Assembly: GCA_012064385.1 (NCBI GenBank) | Contig: QRDG01000131.1 | Location: forward strand, 986,557-1,050,556 | Reading direction: 5' to 3' | From: Puccinellia tenuiflora | Taxonomy: Eukaryota > Streptophyta > Magnoliopsida > Poales > Poaceae | Length of the DNA: 64,000 bases | Part shown: positions 22,558 through 32,880 of the stretch, piece by piece | Layout: every line of letters starts with the position of its first letter | Numbering within the stretch: the stretch's first letter is position 1 | Program-made: the position numbers and the translations under genes | Notes under the pieces: generated by a model | Databases searched by the model: none | Seen by the model: the letters and a program-made list of their open reading frames with translations, nothing else | What the model was told of the DNA's origin: nothing

Positions 22558-23921
22558 TGATGCACCTAAAATGCATCTACTTTTCCAAGCACTTTGCTTC
22601 ATAATTTTCTCCGGAATCTTCCAATATTTGAATAAAAACTGCTGAATCTGACGCTGTTTTTAGTAAAGTCTCTTTTCTAGTTGTTTTTGCAGGTAATTAA
22701 ATCGGAGAAAATACCACGTCAATTTTCATGGAAAATAAGGGCATCATGCAAAAGATGGACACGAGGAAGCGTCCGAGGGCCAAAAGAGTGGGCCCCATGC
22801 GGCCAGATTCCTTGGCCGCGTGGGCCCACCTATTTGGGGCCTCGGGCACCGCCTCTCCTTCGGCTTTCGCGTACCCCCTCATATATACGAAAAAGTGGCT
22901 GCCCTAGGAGGGGAGGTCGATTCGCAAAACAGAGCGCCGCCGCCACCACGATCTTCGTTTTCGGAGTCAGATTGATCCAGGATTTCTCCCCCGGAGGAGG
23001 GATCCGGAGGCCGTCTTCGCCGCCATCTTCACCGCCTTCATCTCCATCGACCATGAGCTCCCTCACCATCACCATGTGTGAGTAGTCCACTGTAGGCACA
23101 TGAGGTCGATGGGGATTGGATGAGATTGATCATGCAATGATACCCGTTGTTCGAGATCTTAGGGGTTTGTCTCGAGGATATTTTTGTATTGTGTTGATGC
23201 ACTTATGCTATGTTTAATGCTTGCTACTAGTGCCAGAGTGGCATGATTTCAGTACTGAACTTATTTTGCCCCATCATATAATAAAGTTTGGTATTTATCT
23301 GCAAAGTGTATCACCTGCTATTATGTTGAACCTGCGAACCCTAAATGTGACATATAGGGAAAACAAGGAGGAGATGTTTTAGTTTGAGGATTCTATGTGT
23401 TCATGAAGTGTTAATGCGTTGTTCCGGGCTATTCGAAAGGGTAGACCTTAATTACCTGTAGTTCCAAGTTGGCCCCGGTGAAATGGGTAGGTAGGACAAT
23501 AGATGTTGTGCAAATTCTCTTGGTTAGTGCGCACAACTAATTATGGAACACATACCTACATATATCGGAGTTAGAGATAAGTCCCATTGCTATATGAATC
23601 TTATTATATGATCAATCTTATTCATGCAACACCCCGCTGTCACCTCATGCCTACATTTTAAATCTCTGAGTTACACTTTCACTTTTCCGGTGAAAACTGG
23701 GAAACCCTTGTTTACTACTGCTGTTTATTTTGATTGCTTGAATCCTCCTACTGCCATAACTATCACTGCTGCAAGTTTATTGATATACATGTGTGGTTGA
23801 TAGTGACGCCTCAATTGCTAAAGTCATATTGGTATTCTTGTGTTCCCACCGAGTCGAACTATAAATTTGGGTAATACTTCCCAACAAAGATTTCAGCGAT
23901 CCCCTATACTTGTGGGTATCA
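22558..23921 (+). repeat. 5' LTR of the 22558 element (1364 bp)
   Basis: It starts TGATGCACCTAAAATGC and ends gtatca. A TATA-like atatatac lies at 22881-22888. Upstream of it an inverted repeat (22794-22804 and 22814-22824, cccatgcggcc with ggccgcgtggg) could form a hairpin. There are many small differences from the 3' copy, mostly in the first 450 bp. Confidence 0.92.
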
Positions 23922-23931
23922 AGACGTTTTC

Positions 23932-23949
23932 TGGCGCCGTTGCCGAGGA
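23932..23949 (+). promoter_or_regulatory. Primer binding site of the 22558 element
   Basis: TGGCGCCGTTGCCGAGGA lies ten bases after the LTR and matches the Athila tRNA-Asp-type primer site with one change from that at 63706. Confidence 0.9.
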
Positions 23950-24012
23950 ACCTAGCTTTATTGGTAAGAAAACTTGTTATCATTTATTTGCTGCATTTGC
24001 TTGTTCCCAACC

Positions 24013-26670
24013 ATGGGAAAGGAAAAGAACACTCCGAAGGAAGTAAGGCCTTCCACTACTCGAAGAGGTACGGACTTGCCAAGTAGGCCAAACTTTTCAC
24101 CTAATGCTACTTCTGCTATTGTTGCTAAAAAGAAAGGTAAAAATATATCTAGTTCACCATTGTCTAAAATGTCTACTAGTACTGAAAATGGTTTAATATG
24201 TGGTAGCATAGACAAAGAAGTGACACCTGAAACACCTGAAACATCTGAGATAATTGAGACACCTGAAATTCCTGAATCTTCTATTATTGAAAATGTGGAG
24301 TCTGAGTTAGAAGATAATGAATATTCTGATGATGAGCATGAAACTTCTTCTGAGGAAGAAGATGCATTTACTATGGCTTTTATGGATTCGAATTTTGATA
24401 AATTGGAAAAACTTGATAGCTATGCAAATTCTCCTCTTGATGATTATTTCCCTGTTACTAAGAAAACGAATGCTCCAGCTATTAATATTAAAGACAAAGA
24501 TTATGAGTTTAGTGTTGATCCCGAAATAATTGAAAAAGCTGAGAAGTTTAAGTTTTATGGGAGAGATAATGAATTTCCTTTTGAATACATTGCTGTTTTG
24601 CATGATTTGTCTGTGTTATTTGGTAAAGATGAAATCCACCAACGTTATTATTTCTTAAAGTTGTTTCCTTTTACCTTGGGAGGAAATGCTAAAATTTGAT
24701 ATAATCATCTAGAACCTGGATCTATTACTAGCAAAGAGGAATGCTTGCAGGTATTCTATAATAAATATTTCCCTGCTGATAAGATCCACGGTTTAATTAT
24801 TGAGATTAGCAAATTTTCACAGAAAGAGAAGGAGGATTTACCCCAAGCTTGGGGGAGGTACAGTAAGATGGTTATTAAATGTCCTACCCATGGCTTCAAG
24901 AGTAATGAAATCCTTGATATATTTTACAATGGACTAACTGAAAATACTAGAAGCTATCTTGATAGTATTGCAGGTAATGTTTTCAGGGAAAGGACCGTTG
25001 ATGAAGCTACTGAGTTATTGGAAACTATCTCCAGAAATTATGAAGATTGGAATATTGAAGAGTTTGATGGAAGAGAGATATTCCCAGAGAAGAAAGGAGA
25101 CATTCTTGAATTAAATGAAGAAGGAATGAAAGGAGCTTCCAATGATATGAAAGAGAAGGGAATTAAAACCTCTCATCTCAAGCAATTATCTGAATTGGGT
25201 GTTAAACTTCCTACTGATCAACCTTGCTTCCCTATTCAAGTTAATGTTGTAAGCTCTATGGAAGGTAATGAAAAGGTAACACCTCCTGTTGAAGTATCTT
25301 ATGTTAATGATTTTGCTTATCATAATAATCCTGAAGAGCATGATATTAGAATGAGAATTATGGAAAACTCTCATAAGATTAAATTTCTTCGGGAAAATTT
25401 AAATGCTAGTGTGGGAGAGGTTAGAAGAATTGTTAAACACTGTGAAATGATGAATAATCAAGTTGAACAAATGGTTTCTCTTCAAAATCAATTATATGAA
25501 AATCTTATTGAGAAGAAACAGGTTTGTGGAGTTAATACTAGAGGTGGTGCAAGTACTCAGGATCCTGACTATCCTGAAAACCACCCTAAGAGGAAAGAGC
25601 AAGAGGCTCTCAAAAAGAAATCTTCTGCAGGAAAATCTCCCAATGAAAACAAAGATAATGACAATTCTCAAGAACAAGACAAGGATATTTCTATTTCTGA
25701 TGCTGAGACTGAAGATGATAGTAATGAAGAAGAGGAATCATCTCCACCTGAAGAAGAGCAACAAGAAGAAGAAAAAAATGAAGAACCTGAACCTACTGAG
25801 AAAGAAGACCCTCAACCATCTATTGAGAAGAATAAAAAGATGAAGCATCCAAATCAACAAAAAGGTAAAAAGAGGGATCCATGGGTGCAAAGACCCATAC
25901 CATATCCCCAAGAGGTAATGAAATCTTTGGATGATGCTAGATTTGAGAAGTTTCTTGAATTAATTAAAACCTTATATCTACAAATTCCTCTTGTTGATGC
26001 TATTAAAATTCCTCCATATTCAAAATATATGAAAGATATTGTCACTAATAAAAGGAAGATACCTAATGAAGAAATTACTGCTATGCTTGCTAATTATTCA
26101 TTTGAAGGGAAATTGCCTGAAAAGCATGGAGATCCTGGTATTCCAACTATTCCTTGTCATATTAAAGAAACCTATGTGAAATATGCCTTATGTGATTTAG
26201 GAGCTAGTGTTAGTGTTATGCCTTTTTCTTTGTATAAGAAACTTAACCTAAACAAATTGGTTCCAACTGAAGTTTCACTGCAAATGGCTGACAAATCAAC
26301 TGTTGTGCCCATAGGTATATGTGAGGATGTTCCCATCTCTATTGCTAATGTTTTAATACCTACAGACTTTGTCATATTAGAAATGCCTGAGGATGATAAT
26401 CTATCTATTATTCTTGGAAGACCTTTTTTAAACACTGCAGGAGCTGTGATAAATTGCACTGAGAGCAAAGTGACATTTAATGTCAAAGGAAATGAGCATA
26501 CTATTTATTTTCCCAAGAAGAATCCTGTCACAATGATAAACAAGAGTGTGAATTCTATTCAAAGAAATACTCTTATAGTTGGAAGCTTTGAATTTGCACT
26601 ACCACCTCCTGAACCAAAATATGCTACCTTGATGATTGGAACTATTCCGATCAAATATGAGGTAACTTGA
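24013..26670 (+). pseudogene. Gag-protease of the 22558 element (one in-frame stop)
   Basis: The start is ATG 24013 (MGKEKNTPKEV). The first 190 codons are acidic. The capsid core (LKLFPFTLGG, FPADKIHGLI, DLPQAWGRYSKM, LDSIAGNVF) spans about 24640-25050. A TGA at 24697-24699 replaces the Trp expected in the capsid motif, a single G to A change; the frame then stays open to 26670. A long Glu/Lys/Pro-rich low-complexity linker lies at about 25600-25870. The protease follows with CDLGASVSVMP (Asp near residue 728) and IILGRPFLNT. The frame ends with TGA at 26668-26670 and no RT follows. Confidence 0.9.
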
Positions 26671-27446
26671 ATTTCTTCTTTATATATAAAATAAGAATCA
26701 TGTATTATATCTTTTACATATTATTAATGAGACTTGATCAACCTCATTACTAATGTGGAAATGATGAAAACTTGATTCCCATAAAAATTGTGTTGCAATT
26801 AAATTTTGTTTATCTTAAAATTTTAGAATATATGCATAGATATCATTATTTCAGAGTTCAGAAAATTCCAGATTATGAAGTTTGAAAAATCCTCTTCAGA
26901 AAATTTTCTCGAAAAATTCCAGAAAAATTTGGAGGTAAGTTATTTTACCAGAGGGACGAACAGCCAAAAGTGGGTCACCAGGAGGCCACCAGGGACCAAA
27001 AGAGAGTGTCCCACGCGGCCAGATTCCTTGGCTGCATGGGACCCACTAACTTGGCCCCCAGGGGGTGTTAGGTGAGAGGTCAATGCCCATCTCCTTCTCC
27101 TCGACAGAAAACCAGCTCCAGGTATTTTCCCCAAATTTTCCTGAGCTCCTTCTTCCTGCCATCCTTGGATCTCCAAATTTAGGGCAGATTTTTCAAATCT
27201 GTTTGGTGTGATTGCTCCTTGGTATGTGACTCCTCCACCCATCCATTTACTTTTTGTTCTTATGATTTATGTATGAAGTATTTTGCTGCACTAGGTGTCA
27301 CCTAATATGCTTGAGAAATCCATGGATTTAAGTTTTCTAGTTGATATTGATGCATGTGGAGACTAGTTATGGATGGCTCAATGTTGTTTTAGGGTGTTAC
27401 ATCTTAATTTTTGTTGAATATTATTTTTGGACAGCAAGGTTTCATC
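26671..27446 (+). other. Spacer between gag-protease and the ORF-1-like gene, containing an LTR-like segment
   Basis: The first 200 nt are AT-rich. From about 26940 to 27070 the sequence resembles the U3 part of the element's own LTR: gcggccagattccttggc (27015-27032) is identical to 22799-22816, with related bases on both sides, including flanking tggg and gggcc arms. It continues with a CT-rich stretch and ends before ATG 27447. It may be an old LTR fragment, a duplicated promoter or an intron region. No coding content. Confidence 0.6.
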
Positions 27447-28547
27447 ATGAACAAGGGTAAGGGATTGCTTGGGATGACTTCAAGACCAAGGAGGAGATTA
27501 TCTAGAGTCTCTGAGAATTATGATGACAACCATCTTTGGGAGGATGGTGCGGCATATGCAGGGGAGAGGCTTCGGATTCATGCAACCAAATGGCAAGACC
27601 CCGTTGTTCTTGATCATTGGGGGATAAAGGATGACTTCAATGCCTTCGTCGCTGCAGCAGGCTTACTCGAGTTTTCTCGTCATCCACGGGAGACATACGA
27701 GGAAATCTCGCGAGAATTCCTTTCTACATTCCGGTTTGAGGGCCCCGACAACTACAAACACAGTAAGAAGAGTAAGCCACCGCCTCCCACCTTTGTCATA
27801 AAATTTACCATGAGAGGGCAACGTCTTGTTATGTCATTAGATGAGTTCTGCAAAGCTATTCGCGTAGAGAACACGGGTAGTTGGGAAGAAACCCGTGCTG
27901 ATTCTAATCAAGAACTTGTTGCTTTCTGGCATAGTATTTCTGTGAATGTTCCTGAGAGACTTAATAGGGGTAAATTCACTCACATACAACACCCCGGTTT
28001 GAGATACTTTGCTTTGTTCCTTGCAAGAGGATTTCTTGCTAGAGATAACACTTCTGCTTGCACTGGACCCATGGTTTATTTACTTAAATGTGCAAAAGAG
28101 GGAACACCGTGTGAGTATAACTTGGGAGTAATTCTTGCTAGGACTTTACACTTGGCTGTGATAAGGAATAATACTGATTATACTCCTATTTATGCTGGTG
28201 CCATTGCTACTTTAGTATATGAGCACATTAAGGAAGAGAGGGGTTTTGGTGATGACATGGGTAGGCTTGTGAGAGAGTCTAAGTTACTTGATTTTACTTT
28301 GACTTCTCGCATGGAAATGAGTGAAAGGCATGAGGATCATTATATGTATAGCTATAAGAGTTCTAATGGACAAAATGGGTCCATTAGGCTCCCTCATGCT
28401 GACCTTTTTGACAGGACTACCGGAAAGTGGACCGTGAAAGAAGTGCAACCTCAAGAGGAGCCCCAAAATCCAGGAATGCAAGGGTACCAATATAACTACT
28501 TCCCTGGAGATGGAAGTGGTGGGTACGATTACCATCCGGGATACTAG
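27447..28547 (+). CDS. ATHILA ORF-1-like protein, intact (366 aa)
   Basis: The ATG at 27447 (MNKGKGLLGMTSRPRRR) opens an uninterrupted frame to TAG 28545-28547. The protein starts with a basic segment and has a conserved middle (WGIKDDFNAFVAAAGLLEF, RYFALFLARGFLARDN, GTPCEYNLGVILARTLHLAV) that resembles the plant ATHILA ORF-1 / putative plant transposon protein family. The tail is rich in Gly, Tyr and Pro. In complete Athila elements an ORF in this 3' position is called envelope-like, but I see no signal peptide or clear transmembrane segment, so I do not call it an envelope. Its function is unknown. It is the only full-length intact frame of this size in the window. Confidence 0.8.
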   Translation: MNKGKGLLGMTSRPRRRLSRVSENYDDNHLWEDGAAYAGERLRIHATKWQDPVVLDHWGIKDDFNAFVAAAGLLEFSRHPRETYEEISREFLSTFRFEGPDNYKHSKKSKPPPPTFVIKFTMRGQRLVMSLDEFCKAIRVENTGSWEETRADSNQELVAFWHSISVNVPERLNRGKFTHIQHPGLRYFALFLARGFLARDNTSACTGPMVYLLKCAKEGTPCEYNLGVILARTLHLAVIRNNTDYTPIYAGAIATLVYEHIKEERGFGDDMGRLVRESKLLDFTLTSRMEMSERHEDHYMYSYKSSNGQNGSIRLPHADLFDRTTGKWTVKEVQPQEEPQNPGMQGYQYNYFPGDGSGGYDYHPGY

Positions 28548-28570
28548 CTTGATCGCAAGCTTGGGGGAGT
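28546..28570 (+). promoter_or_regulatory. Internal polypurine-like tract with hairpin
   Basis: AGCTTG-ATCG-CAAGCT (28546-28561) is a perfect 6-bp stem with a 4-nt loop overlapping the ORF stop region, and it merges into aagcttgggggagt (28557-28570). This 14-mer is identical to the tract at 30228-30241 next to the 3' LTR. Confidence 0.7.
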
Positions 28571-30241
28571 ACTTCTCTCCCTTTCCATTCATTGTTTTAT
28601 ATCACTTTTATTTTGTTATGTTTTAGTTTCTTGTTCTGAAAATCACAAAACCACAAAAAAAAATATTTGTTTCTTTTTCTTATTTACTTCTGATCATTTA
28701 CTTTATGCATCTAAAAACTAAAAAGAATAAAAATATTTTCATTTTCTTGAATCCAACGCAAAAACGAAGGTGCAGGAATTGCTGAAATCTGTTTACTGTT
28801 TCATTTTTCATTTTTTTATATAACTCCGAATGAGCTGAAATTTTAACCACTACTGCAACTTTTCATAACCTACACACCCGTAAAATATGAGATTATTCTG
28901 AGGTGTCTAGGCAGGGTAAAAACAGTACTGTATGCAGTAACGTTTTATGGCAGATTTGAGTTTTTATTGCGCAGTTCAAGTTGGGAGAGGAGAACAATGA
29001 TGATGAGTTGATGTGCATGAAGTTGATGAAAGGTATGACACCTTTGCCATTCTTATGTGGATTTTTTTAATAACAGCAAGTGCGCACATCATAGTTTCTT
29101 TAACATCTGGGGAAGTGGTAGCAAATGTTATCTCGTGTTATATGTATGATGATGCAAGTGAGATATTATTTAGTGACAACACTTGGCTGTAGGATTGAGT
29201 AACTGTGGCTCTAAACAAAGGTCTACGCATCCCATTGTGTTTGCTAAACTTGCCAACCCAAGAGAAAGTAAAAGAGTTTTTTTTCAAATGTTAAACATGA
29301 AGTCATATGCTTGACAAGCTTAGCGGTTGGGAGTTAACTTATATGTGCGACACATAGAAAGCTTTCAACATTGAACTAAATTATATTTAGTTGATATCAT
29401 GTACTTTTGTTTATGGATGCCTATCATGGAGCCAAATGAATGCGGAAACTTAGTAAGTTTGAGGAGTGGGTATAAATGGCTAGAGAGACGCCTGGGCCGC
29501 TAATCTAAGCCATGCATCATTCATGGTGGAAATTTACTTACATGCTATAGTGAACCTTAAGTGATGCACCTCACAATAAAAAGCTATACCAATAGTCAAT
29601 AAAAAAGGGGTGTTGAGATTGTTCATTTTGTTTGTTTGTCTTGTCATTTTGACATGGGCTGGTTCCATGTCCTGGGACAAGAGGTACCCCAGTTGACGCT
29701 CTTGATGACGCTATTGTTACTTGCAATGACTTAGAAACTTAAACTTGCTTTGTGGCCAGAGTTGAGTAACACCGTGGTGTAGGTACTCGTATTCACGGGG
29801 CATGAGACTCTCAACCATTAGTTGGTCAAGCATATGAGTCATAATAGGGAACACCAAATGGATTGATAAAACTGAGAGCAGGGTTGTAAGCACAATGAGT
29901 TCACTAGTCAATGAAAGAAATAATCGAAAGATCTCAAAAATCTTGACATGATTCAATCAAAAGCGATGCAAGAACCTTTGTCTATTTCTATAGTTGGGCA
30001 AACTCATCCAAGTGCTGACACTTCATGTTATTTCTGTTGCAACAAATATAAATGCTTTAACACCGATTAGATGCACATTTGCTAGCATTTTGTTATTTGT
30101 TATGGAAGTTATGTTTTGAATACTTGTTGGTGTTAAACGTTGTTACATATGCAATGCAAAGTTCTTGTCAAAGTCTTTTTATCGCTTCTGCACTATGTTT
30201 GAGTTGTTCGAGGACAAACAGCGAGCTAAGCTTGGGGGAGT
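28548..30241 (+). other. 3' untranslated region of the 22558 element
   Basis: There is no coding frame of note. It begins with a polypurine-like motif (28557-28570) and ends with the true polypurine tract (30228-30241). The segment from about 29440 to 29820 is clearly homologous to the reverse complement of 34500-34860 in another Athila-type element with different LTRs, including a 58-bp identical block (29491-29548 and 34750-34807). Confidence 0.8.
30228..30241 (+). promoter_or_regulatory. Polypurine tract of the 22558 element
   Basis: aagcttgggggagt abuts the 3' LTR and is the expected primer for plus-strand synthesis. Confidence 0.85.
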
Positions 30242-31605
30242 TCATGCACCTAAAATGCATCTACTTTTCCAAGCACTTTGCTTCATAATTTGCTCCGGAA
30301 TCTTCCCATATTTGAATAAAAACTGCTGAATCTGACGCTGTTTTTAGCAAAGTCTCTTTTCTGGTTGTTTTTGCAGGAAATTAAATCGGAGAAAAATACC
30401 ACGTCAATTTTATGGAAAAGAAGGGCATCGTGCAAAAGATGGACACGAGGAAGCGTCCGAGGGCCAAAGGAGTGGGCCCCACGCAGCCAAATTTCTTGGC
30501 CGCATGGGCCCACCTATCTGGGGCCTCGGGCACCGCCTCTCCTTCGGCTTTCGCGTACCCCCTCATATATACGAAAAAGTGGCTACCCTAGGAGGGGAGG
30601 TCGATTCGCGAAACAAAGCGCCGCCGCCACCACGATCTTCGTTTTCGGAGTCAGATTGATCCAGGATTTCTCCCTCGGAGGAGGGATCCGGAGGCCGTCT
30701 TCACCGCCATCTTCACCGCCTTCATCTCCATCGACCATGAGCTCCCTCACCATCACCATGTGTGAGTAGTCCGTTGTAGGCACATGAGGTTGATGGGGAT
30801 TGGATGAGATTGATCATGTAATGATACCCGTTGTCCGAGATCTTAGCGGTTTATCTTGAGGATATTTTTGTATTGTGTTGATGCACTTATGCTATGTTTA
30901 ATGCTTGCTACTAGGGCCCGAGTGGCATGATTTCAGTACTGAACTTATTTTGCCCCATCATATTATTGAGTTTGGTATTTATCTGCAAAGTGTATCACCT
31001 GCTATTATGTTGAACCTGCGAACCCTAAATGTGACATATAGGGAAAACAAGGGGGAGATGTTTTAGTTTGAGGATTCTATGTGTTCATGAAGTGTTAATG
31101 CGTTGTTCCAGGCTATTCGAAAGGGTAGACCTTAATTACCTGTAGTTCCAAGTTGGCCCCGGTGAAATGGGCAGGTAGGACAATGGATGTTGTGCAAATT
31201 CTCTTGGTTAGTGCGCACAACTAATTATGGAACACATACCTACATATATCGGAGTTAGATATAAGTCCCATTGCTATATGAATCTTATTATATGATCAAT
31301 CTTATTCATGCAACACCCTGCTGTCACCTCATGCCTACGTTTTAAATCTCTGAGTTACACTTTCACTTTTCCGGTGAAAACTGGGAAACCCTTGTTTACT
31401 ACTGCTGTTTATTTTGCTTGCTTGAATCCTCCTACTGCCATAACTATCACTGCTACAAGTTTATTGATATACAGGTGTGGTTGAGATTGACGCCTCAATT
31501 GCTAAAGTCTTATTGGTATTCTTGTGTTCCCATCGAGTCGAACTATAAATTTGGGTAATACTTCCCAACGAAGATTTCAGCGATCCCCTATACTTGTGGG
31601 TATCA
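30242..31605 (+). repeat. 3' LTR of the 22558 element (1364 bp)
   Basis: It has the same length as the 5' copy and ends gtatca before the TSD. Its first two bases read TC instead of TG. The inverted repeat at 30478-30488 and 30498-30508 (cccacgcagcc with ggccgcatggg) is changed relative to the 5' LTR but keeps part of its pairing. Confidence 0.92.
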
Positions 31606-31610
31606 GGTAG

Positions 31611-32356
31611 ATGTGGTGTGTGATTTCCCCGACGTCTTTCCTGGAGAATTGCCTGGCATGCAAACTGATCGAAGTGTGGAGTTTGTCATCGAATTGGTTC
31701 TGGGAACTGCTCCGATTTCCAAAAGGCCTTACCGCATGTCGGCGGAAGAGTTGTCTGAGCTGAAGAAACAAATTGATGAGCTGATGGAGAAGGAATTCAT
31801 TCGGCCTAGTAGCTCACCCTGGGGTTGCCCTATCATCTTTGTCAAAAAGAGGGATTCTAATGTTCCTCGTCTGGTTGTTGATTATCGGCCTCTGAATTCG
31901 GTAACCATCAAAAACAAGTATCCTATTCCCCGGATAAATGACCTCTTCGATCAGCTAGCTTGTGCAACTGTATTCTCCAAGATGGATCTGAGGTCAGGCT
32001 ACCATCAGATCAAAATCAGGAAGGAGGATATTCCGAAGACAGCTTTCACTACCCGTTATGGTTTATACGAGTATACCGTCATGTCCTTTGGTCTCACCAA
32101 TGCCCCGGCTACCTTCATGAGGCTTATGAACTCCATCTTCCATGAGTACCTCGACAAATTCGTCATAATATACATTGATGACATCCTCGTTTACTCCAAA
32201 ACCTAAGAAGAGCATGCTGAGCATCTTCGGCTAGTTTTGACGAAACTTCGTGATCATCGTCTCTATGCTGAGTTCTCCAAGTGTGAGTTCTGGTTAAAGG
32301 AACTCATCTTCCTGGGTCATGTGGTGTCAGCTGCTGGAGTAGCTGTAATACCCGAC
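31611..32356 (+). pseudogene. Reverse transcriptase (N-terminal and palm) of the chromovirus
   Basis: The gag-pol frame resumes after the TSD with DVVCDFPDVFPGELPG. RT motifs include VVDYRPLNSVTIKNKYP, FSKMDLRSGYHQIKI, SFGLTNAPATF and the catalytic YIDDILVYSK. A TAA at 32204-32206 interrupts the frame; a CAA or GAA codon is expected there, the former by one C to T change. Downstream residues (EFSKCEFWL, LGHVVSAAGV) run in frame to 32356, where the LINE entered. It continues at 54910. Confidence 0.92.
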
Positions 32357-32365
32357 AAGATTGAG
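32357..32365. repeat. LINE target-site duplication, left copy
   Basis: aagattgag (32357-32365) corresponds to aagattcag at 54910-54918 with one mismatch. The chromovirus protein reads DKIQSILDW across the repaired site, so the c form is original. Confidence 0.8.
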
Positions 32366-32597
32366 CTAAGCGATAGGATCGAGAGGGCATGTAGCTGACG
32401 ATTAGCAGGATTTGTCTGCTCTATACTCAGGTTCGGGGATAGCAAACCCACCCCCTGAAAGAACTGCCAATGGCGACTCCACCTCCCACCCCGTGACCTA
32501 ACGCCGGCGATCCCACATCTCCGGCCACCAAACCCCAAAACCCTTCCGATCATCTTCTTTCCCACCCACCAAAACCCACCTCCCCCCCCCCCCCGTC
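32366..32597 (+). promoter_or_regulatory. LINE 5' untranslated region
   Basis: This GC- and C-rich leader precedes ORF1 and ends with a run of 13 C at 32582-32594, three bases before the ORF1 ATG. An internal promoter is expected in this part of LINEs, but no specific site is recognisable. Confidence 0.6.
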
Positions 32598-32880
32598 ATG
32601 GCATCTTCCCCTCCTTGGTGTTGGAAGGTGTCTTTCGTGTCTACCAAGGATCTGGATCGTGGCGTGTTCAAGGATCAAGATGGATTTTTGGATCTCTGGA
32701 TTTCTGGTGATAAGGAATGGATGGTTCTCAAGAATGCCAAGAATACCCCAATCATTGGTAAACATCCGGACCCTAAAGAGGTAGTAAGCCCCGGATCCAC
32801 CATCTCTCTCCCTGGATATGCTGTGTCGGTTATTTCATGCCTGCTGTCACCTACGGGATCTTTGTCTTTCCCGATGCCAC
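32598..32880 (+). pseudogene. LINE ORF1, N-terminal part
   Basis: It starts at ATG 32598 (MASSPPWCWKVSF). The encoded residues (FKDQDGFLDLWISG, DKEWMVLKN) are of the kind found at the start of grass LINE ORF1 proteins. The frame ends at the junction with an Athila-type LTR remnant near 32881; codons after that belong to the insertion. Some ORF1 sequence may have been lost, since the remainder resumes only at 46210 and no TSD is left on this side. Confidence 0.75.

Larger units (their letters stand above)
22558..31605 (+). mobile_element. Pol-less Athila-type Gypsy element with intact ORF-1-like gene
   Basis: This 9048-bp unit has two 1364-bp LTRs (22558-23921 and 30242-31605), a perfect Athila-type primer site, a gag-protease frame with one stop, a separate intact 366-codon frame, a long 3' untranslated region and a polypurine tract. 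RT, RNase H and integrase are absent, so it depends on another element for transposition. Pol-less Athila-type elements of this layout are common in Triticeae genomes; the exact family cannot be verified here. It interrupts the chromovirus between protease and RT. Confidence 0.92.

Noticed and set aside
22558..22604. Last 15 codons of the chromovirus gag frame
   Set aside because: They are read-through into the inserted Athila-type LTR, not original gag sequence.
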